Source: Immundisolibacteraceae bacterium
Lineage (GTDB): Bacteria > Pseudomonadota > Gammaproteobacteria > Immundisolibacterales > Immundisolibacteraceae
DNA: 10,257 bases
Direction: 5' to 3'
Assembly (NCBI GenBank): GCA_016763355.1
Contig: JAESTY010000232.1
Span: 1-10,257 of the forward strand
Shown: positions 7,114-10,257 of the stretch, in pieces
Layout: each line of letters starts with the position of its first letter
Position numbering within the stretch: position 1 is the stretch's first letter
Program-made: the position numbers and the translations under genes
Notes under the pieces: model-generated
What the model saw: the letters and a program-made list of their open reading frames with translations, nothing else
What the model was told of the DNA's origin: nothing
Databases searched by the model: none

Positions 7114-8420
7114 CTGCCCTGCCCGCCTGGAATCAGTAGTTCCTTACCCACTAGCAGACGATCACCACGAATACTATTTTCGGCCCTCAGTCGTCCCAAC
7201 CCGACCCCGTAACGTTGCGCCAATGCACTCAGCGTATCGCCACGCCTGACCAGATGAGTGCGATTTTCAGCGCCATAACTGGCACCAGCATTGGCTAATC
7301 TCAGCGACATGTCCTGCTGAACAAATGCCTTTACCCCACGAAGAATTGCTTTAGCCAGCTTACGTTGACCGCTTCGACTACCGAGTAGTTTTTCCTCACC
7401 TGGGTTAGAGATAAATGCAGTTTCGATCAGCACCGACGGCACCGACGCCGATTTCAACACCACGAAACCGGCGGTTTGTACTTCCTTTTTATGAATCTTA
7501 TTGACCCCACCCAGTCCCTGCAGCACACGATCAGCCAACTGTAGACTGCTCTGCTGAGTGGCATTTTGAGACAGGTCTAACAATACAGACTTGACCAGAT
7601 CATCCTTATCACTCAAATCAATGCCGCCGATCAAATCAGCGGCATTTTCCTTGTCGGCCAACGCCTGCGCTGCTGCGCTGCTGGCGCCCTTTTCAGACAA
7701 GGCATAAACCGCAGAGCCCTTTACCCGGCTACTACTGAATGAATTGGCATGAATAGATAGAAATAGATCGGCCTGATGTTCTCGAGCAATCTGCCGACGT
7801 TTACTCAACTTAATAATTCGGTCATCACTGCGGGTTAATAGCGCCTGCATACCGGGGGCTTGGTTGATCAGCTTGGCCAACTCTTTACTGATCGCCAGCA
7901 CAACATCCTTTTCCTGTAGCCCTTTGTGGCCCAGCGCGCCGGGATCCTTGCCGCCATGACCGGGATCAATAACCACCAGTACCGGTCGCTGAGGCTGGTC
8001 ACGTAAACCCCGAGCTGCAGCGCTAACTTTAATTTTAGGTTTTTCGTTAAATTGCAGATCAACCACCAGGCGATGACCCGATTTTCCATCCGGCGCGATC
8101 AAAAATGATTTCGGCGTCACTGGCCGAGTCAGGTCGAGCACTACCCGAAGCCCACTCTGATTACGCTTGCCCAGACGCATAGAGCGAATTACCTGGTCAT
8201 TAACCAGCTCTAACCCTGGCCCAGCGGCGGTCTGTTGCAGGTCAACGACCAGACGGTCGGGGCTAGAAAGGGTAAAAACTTTGTACTTAACCGTTGCACT
8301 GAGCTCGAACACTACCCGTGTCTGATGATCACCGGTGCGGCTGCGTAAATTGGTCAACTCAACCGCCTGCAGACAACTACAGGTCCAGAACAGCCAGATC
8401 AGTCCAGCCAACCGATTCAT
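7110..8420 (-). CDS. amiB: Periplasmic N-acetylmuramoyl-L-alanine amidase with LysM (AmiB-type)
   Basis: This enzyme cuts the amide bond between N-acetylmuramic acid and the stem peptide to split septal peptidoglycan during daughter-cell separation. Of 436 residues, 1-19 look like a Sec signal peptide (hydrophobic LAGLIWLFW, likely cleavage after LQA). Next comes an AMIN domain (about 20-125), which targets the septum or peptidoglycan, and then the Amidase_3 domain with zinc ligands H155 (DPGHGGKDPGA), E170 and H224 (SIHANS) and catalytic E333 (ETAFISN). The insert at about 242-303 matches the regulatory helix that blocks the active site until an EnvC/NlpD-type activator binds. A C-terminal LysM (about 389-431, LVRRGDTLSALAQRYGV) should bind glycan. 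Its position between tsaE and mutL is that of amiB in E. coli. The ATG at 8418-8420 overlaps the tsaE stop as ATGA and has GAGGG (8427-8431) 6 bases upstream. Confidence 0.95.
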   Translation of the reverse strand: MNRLAGLIWLFWTCSCLQAVELTNLRSRTGDHQTRVVFELSATVKYKVFTLSSPDRLVVDLQQTAAGPGLELVNDQVIRSMRLGKRNQSGLRVVLDLTRPVTPKSFLIAPDGKSGHRLVVDLQFNEKPKIKVSAAARGLRDQPQRPVLVVIDPGHGGKDPGALGHKGLQEKDVVLAISKELAKLINQAPGMQALLTRSDDRIIKLSKRRQIAREHQADLFLSIHANSFSSSRVKGSAVYALSEKGASSAAAQALADKENAADLIGGIDLSDKDDLVKSVLLDLSQNATQQSSLQLADRVLQGLGGVNKIHKKEVQTAGFVVLKSASVPSVLIETAFISNPGEEKLLGSRSGQRKLAKAILRGVKAFVQQDMSLRLANAGASYGAENRTHLVRRGDTLSALAQRYGVGLGRLRAENSIRGDRLLVGKELLIPGGQGS

Positions 8421-8881
8421 TGCAAACCCTCGATTACCGCAGCGCCTTTGGCGGTTCGAGCCGATAATGTCACGATTCGCCCATCACCATCGTAGTCGAG
8501 CTGTAGATCCAGGTCGGCACGCTCCGCAAGCTCAGGTGCCCGCTGTGGCCACTCCACCCATATAGTCCAGTTACCATCAAGATAGTCACGGATTCCCAAC
8601 AGCTCCAGTTCACTCATATCACTGAGTCGATAAAGATCCAGATGGCAGAGTAGCGGCAACACGGTTTCGTAGGTTTCCATTAAGGTAAAGGTAGGGCTAG
8701 GCACTCGGCCCGGATAACCGGCCCCGCGTAACACACCCCGAACCAATGTCGATTTCCCACTACCCAAATCCCCATAGAGACTAACCAATAGACCTGCGGT
8801 TAACCCCTTAGCCAGTTCTGCCCCAAAACTTATCTGGGCAGACTCATCTAATAATTTTATGGTTCGTTGTTTGATCACCAT
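8417..8881 (-). CDS. tsaE: tRNA t6A biosynthesis ATPase TsaE
   Basis: TsaE is the small P-loop ATPase that works with TsaB and TsaD to place the threonylcarbamoyl group on A37 of ANN-decoding tRNAs. At 154 residues it has the normal length. The Walker A motif is GDLGSGKST (37-45), the conserved switch is VPSPTFTL (60-67), then HLDLYRL (80-86) and IWVEWP (107-112) occupy the usual positions. The ATG at 8879-8881 gives the expected N-terminus with little spare sequence, yet no Shine-Dalgarno precedes it, and a perfect TATAAT box ends only 10 bases upstream. It appears to be the first gene of a run continuing through amiB, mutL, the RpfE-like gene and recJ, and its stop overlaps the amiB start by 4 bases. 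Confidence 0.96.
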   Translation of the reverse strand: MVIKQRTIKLLDESAQISFGAELAKGLTAGLLVSLYGDLGSGKSTLVRGVLRGAGYPGRVPSPTFTLMETYETVLPLLCHLDLYRLSDMSELELLGIRDYLDGNWTIWVEWPQRAPELAERADLDLQLDYDGDGRIVTLSARTAKGAAVIEGLQ

Positions 8882-8891
8882 TTAGCGCAAA

Positions 8892-8897
8892 ATTATA
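8892..8897 (-). promoter_or_regulatory. Candidate -10 box (TATAAT) for the tsaE operon
   Basis: The minus strand carries a perfect TATAAT followed by TTTGCGC and then the tsaE ATG. No good -35 lies upstream; the nearest candidates (GAGTTT or TGAGTT at 17-18 bp) are poor. It is supported by a terminator-like hairpin immediately upstream, which implies a new transcript must begin here. Initiation at normal spacing would leave a leader of only a few bases. Confidence 0.5.
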
Positions 8898-8923
8898 GTT
8901 GAGTAAGCTATAAAAAACTCACC

Positions 8924-8946
8924 AAAAACAGATCAATCATGATCTG
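8924..8946 (-). terminator. Weak intrinsic terminator after the NAD(P)HX repair gene
   Basis: On the minus strand, CAGATCA and TGATCTG form a perfect 7-bp stem around a 4-base loop (8929-8946), followed at once by TTTTT (8924-8928). It sits 31 bp past the stop of the upstream gene. The stem is short and only 3 of its 7 pairs are GC, so termination may be partial. Confidence 0.5.
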
Positions 8947-8953
8947 CTCGACT

Positions 8954-8997
8954 ATTATCGATAACCATAAATAATTTTATCGATAACCATTAATAAT
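8954..8997. repeat. 22-bp tandem duplication across the end of the NAD(P)HX repair gene
   Basis: Two adjacent 22-bp units (8954-8975 and 8976-8997) are identical at 20 of 22 positions. Each holds the 10-bp perfect palindrome TTATCGATAA (8955-8964 and 8977-8986), with centres 22 bp apart, about two helical turns. The right-hand unit encodes the last residues (IINGYR) and stop codon of the gene; the left-hand unit is a noncoding copy just downstream. It may be a simple replication slippage duplication or a paired binding site upstream of the tsaE promoter. Confidence 0.75.
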
Positions 8998-10257
8998 CTG
9001 CGGCAATCGCTGAATTAAATCGCTGACCAGCAGTCCGCGTTCGCCAAGCCCAGCCGCGGCCATATCTGCCGCCCAGCTGTGCGCTGCACTACCGAAAGTA
9101 GCAGCCTGATATAAATCCAGTCCCTGACTAATTAAACCCGCAATAACACCAGTCAAAGCATCGCCCATGCCGCCGCCGGCCATGCCCGGGTTACCGCCAT
9201 CAATGACTGCCAGCTTCTCTACCGGATCACAGACTAAAGTGCCTGCCCCCTTGAGTACGGCAACACCCCCAAAAACCAGTTGCAATCGTTTCACCGCATC
9301 AAAACGATCCTGAGCAATTTCGACGGTTGTGGTATTAAGCAAACGAGCCGCCTCTCCTGGGTGCGGCGTCAACACCCAATTGCTACGTTGTATTGGCTCA
9401 GCTGCCAACAGATTTAGGCCATCCGCATCGACAACCAAAGGACCCGAGTAATCCTTCAATGCTCCCCAAAGAGACTTTGCCCAGCTCCCAGCACCCAGAC
9501 CCGGGCCGATTGCAATCACATTGGCCCGGGCAATTAAAGCCTGCAAATCAGCCGGCTTCTGTACGCCATGCACCATCATCTCAGGTTGTGCGATAGCGAC
9601 CGCCGCGACGTTATCTGGGTGTACCGCAACAGTGACCAGCCCAGCTCCAGTTTTAAGGGCTGCCTGCGCCGCAATCGCAGCTGCACCCGGCATGCCGACC
9701 CCGGCCCCAATGATTAGCAGATGACCATGATCACCTTTATGGCTGTCACGCTGACGCTGAGGAATCAGCGGAGCGGTTGATTTGCCTGGCTGGAGTAAAA
9801 CTGTCTGCGCAGTAATCTGCCCGTAAATAGCCTCTGGCACCGCCAGATCATCAAACTCTACATCGCCGACATAAGCTCGAGCCTGGCCGGTAAACAAACC
9901 TTGTTTACGGCCTATAAAGGTCGTGGTTGCGACTGATCTAATCGCACTGCCTACCAGAGCACCAGAATCGCTATTGAGTCCTGAAGGAACATCTGCCGCT
10001 AAACAGGCAACACTACTTTGATTAACCAGCTGAATCCAGCGACGCATCTGGCCAACCGCAGGGCGTGATAACCCGGTACCTAATAAAGCGTCAATGATCA
10101 GTTCATGACTGACAATAAAACTCTGTGGATTGGCAATGTTATCTGGGTCAATGACCTCACCACCGGCGTCGATCCAGTCCTGTCTACATTTACAGGCGTC
10201 GCTGTGATCCGCAACCGAGCCAAACCCCACCACTGACACCCGATGACCAGCGGCAAT
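8977..10257 (-). CDS. nnr: Bifunctional NAD(P)HX epimerase / ADP-dependent NAD(P)HX dehydratase, 5' end missing
   Basis: This enzyme repairs hydrated NADH and NADPH: the YjeF_N domain epimerises R- and S-NAD(P)HX, and the C-terminal ribokinase-like domain dehydrates the S form using ADP (or ATP). The frame stays open through the right edge (reading IAAGHR before SVVGFG), so 426 codons are visible and roughly 70 N-terminal residues are missing, including the expected GNNGGDG-type motif. Counting from the first visible residue, the epimerase part shows IDALLGTGLSRP (55-66) and DVPSGLNSDSG (89-99). The dehydratase part shows HKGDHGHLLIIGAG (173-186), KTGAGLVTVA, LTPHPGEAARLL, VLKGAGTLV and NPGMAGGGMGDALTG (356-370), where most relatives have Ser for the first Gly after MA. 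It is the usual upstream neighbour of tsaE, but here a hairpin terminator and a promoter-like box separate the two. Confidence 0.95.
   Translation of the reverse strand: MAAGHRVSVVGFGSVADHSDACKCRQDWIDAGGEVIDPDNIANPQSFIVSHELIIDALLGTGLSRPAVGQMRRWIQLVNQSSVACLAADVPSGLNSDSGALVGSAIRSVATTTFIGRKQGLFTGQARAYVGDVEFDDLAVPEAIYGQITAQTVLLQPGKSTAPLIPQRQRDSHKGDHGHLLIIGAGVGMPGAAAIAAQAALKTGAGLVTVAVHPDNVAAVAIAQPEMMVHGVQKPADLQALIARANVIAIGPGLGAGSWAKSLWGALKDYSGPLVVDADGLNLLAAEPIQRSNWVLTPHPGEAARLLNTTTVEIAQDRFDAVKRLQLVFGGVAVLKGAGTLVCDPVEKLAVIDGGNPGMAGGGMGDALTGVIAGLISQGLDLYQAATFGSAAHSWAADMAAAGLGERGLLVSDLIQRLPQIINGYR

Noticed and set aside
8940..8968. Tiny minus-strand open frame (ATG, 11 residues) made by the tandem duplication after the NAD(P)HX gene
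   Set aside because: There is no ribosome site and it runs into the terminator-like hairpin, so it is most likely a by-product of the duplication.
10237..10239. GTG near the right edge as the start of the NAD(P)HX repair gene
   Set aside because: The frame stays open to the window edge with family-like sequence (AAGHRVSVVG), so the gene is truncated by the window.

Overview
The window is a dense block of chromosomal housekeeping genes from a free-living gammaproteobacterium, plausibly a marine or Pseudomonadales-like lineage. Three things point there: the core order NAD(P)HX repair gene - tsaE - LysM amidase - mutL; a MutL carrying a complete endonuclease motif (the kind found outside the MutH/Dam enterobacteria); and an RpfE-like/COG4255 protein abutting recJ, as I recall from Xanthomonas and Pseudomonas relatives. 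The species cannot be named from this sequence. No rRNA, tRNA, CRISPR array, insertion sequence, prophage or plasmid feature is visible.

Layout, read right to left because almost everything is on the minus strand. At 10257-8977 is the C-terminal part of a bifunctional NAD(P)HX epimerase/dehydratase, cut by the window edge. Its stop codon lies in a 22-bp near-perfect tandem duplication and is followed by a small hairpin plus a T-run that looks like an intrinsic terminator. A perfect TATAAT box then lies just upstream of tsaE, with no Shine-Dalgarno. From there a compact transcription unit is likely: tsaE (tRNA t6A synthesis), an AmiB-type periplasmic amidase, mutL (mismatch repair), an uncharacterised RpfE-like protein, and recJ (5'-3' ssDNA exonuclease). 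Three of the four junctions in this run are 4-base stop/start overlaps, and the fourth is a 61-bp gap after mutL. The usual gammaproteobacterial followers of mutL (miaA, hfq) are absent here; the rpfE-like/recJ pair takes their place.

At 1793-2401, converging on recJ, is the only plus-strand gene, a glutathione S-transferase. Divergent from it at 1635-353 is a glutamate/aspartate-type sodium or proton symporter (DAACS family) whose reading frame is broken by an apparent single-base loss in a T-run, leaving the first 40 residues in a different frame from the remaining 387. At 276-1 is the N-terminal third of a classical short-chain dehydrogenase, cut by the left edge.

The right two thirds is standard core-genome content. 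The points worth a second look are the transporter frameshift, the mutL-(rpfE-like)-recJ linkage, the TTG start of mutL, the possible leaderless tsaE transcript, and the tandem palindromes at the end of the NAD(P)HX repair gene. I found no convincing sign of a wholly new system. The least understood protein here is the RpfE-like one. No gene-free stretch exceeds 300 bases.
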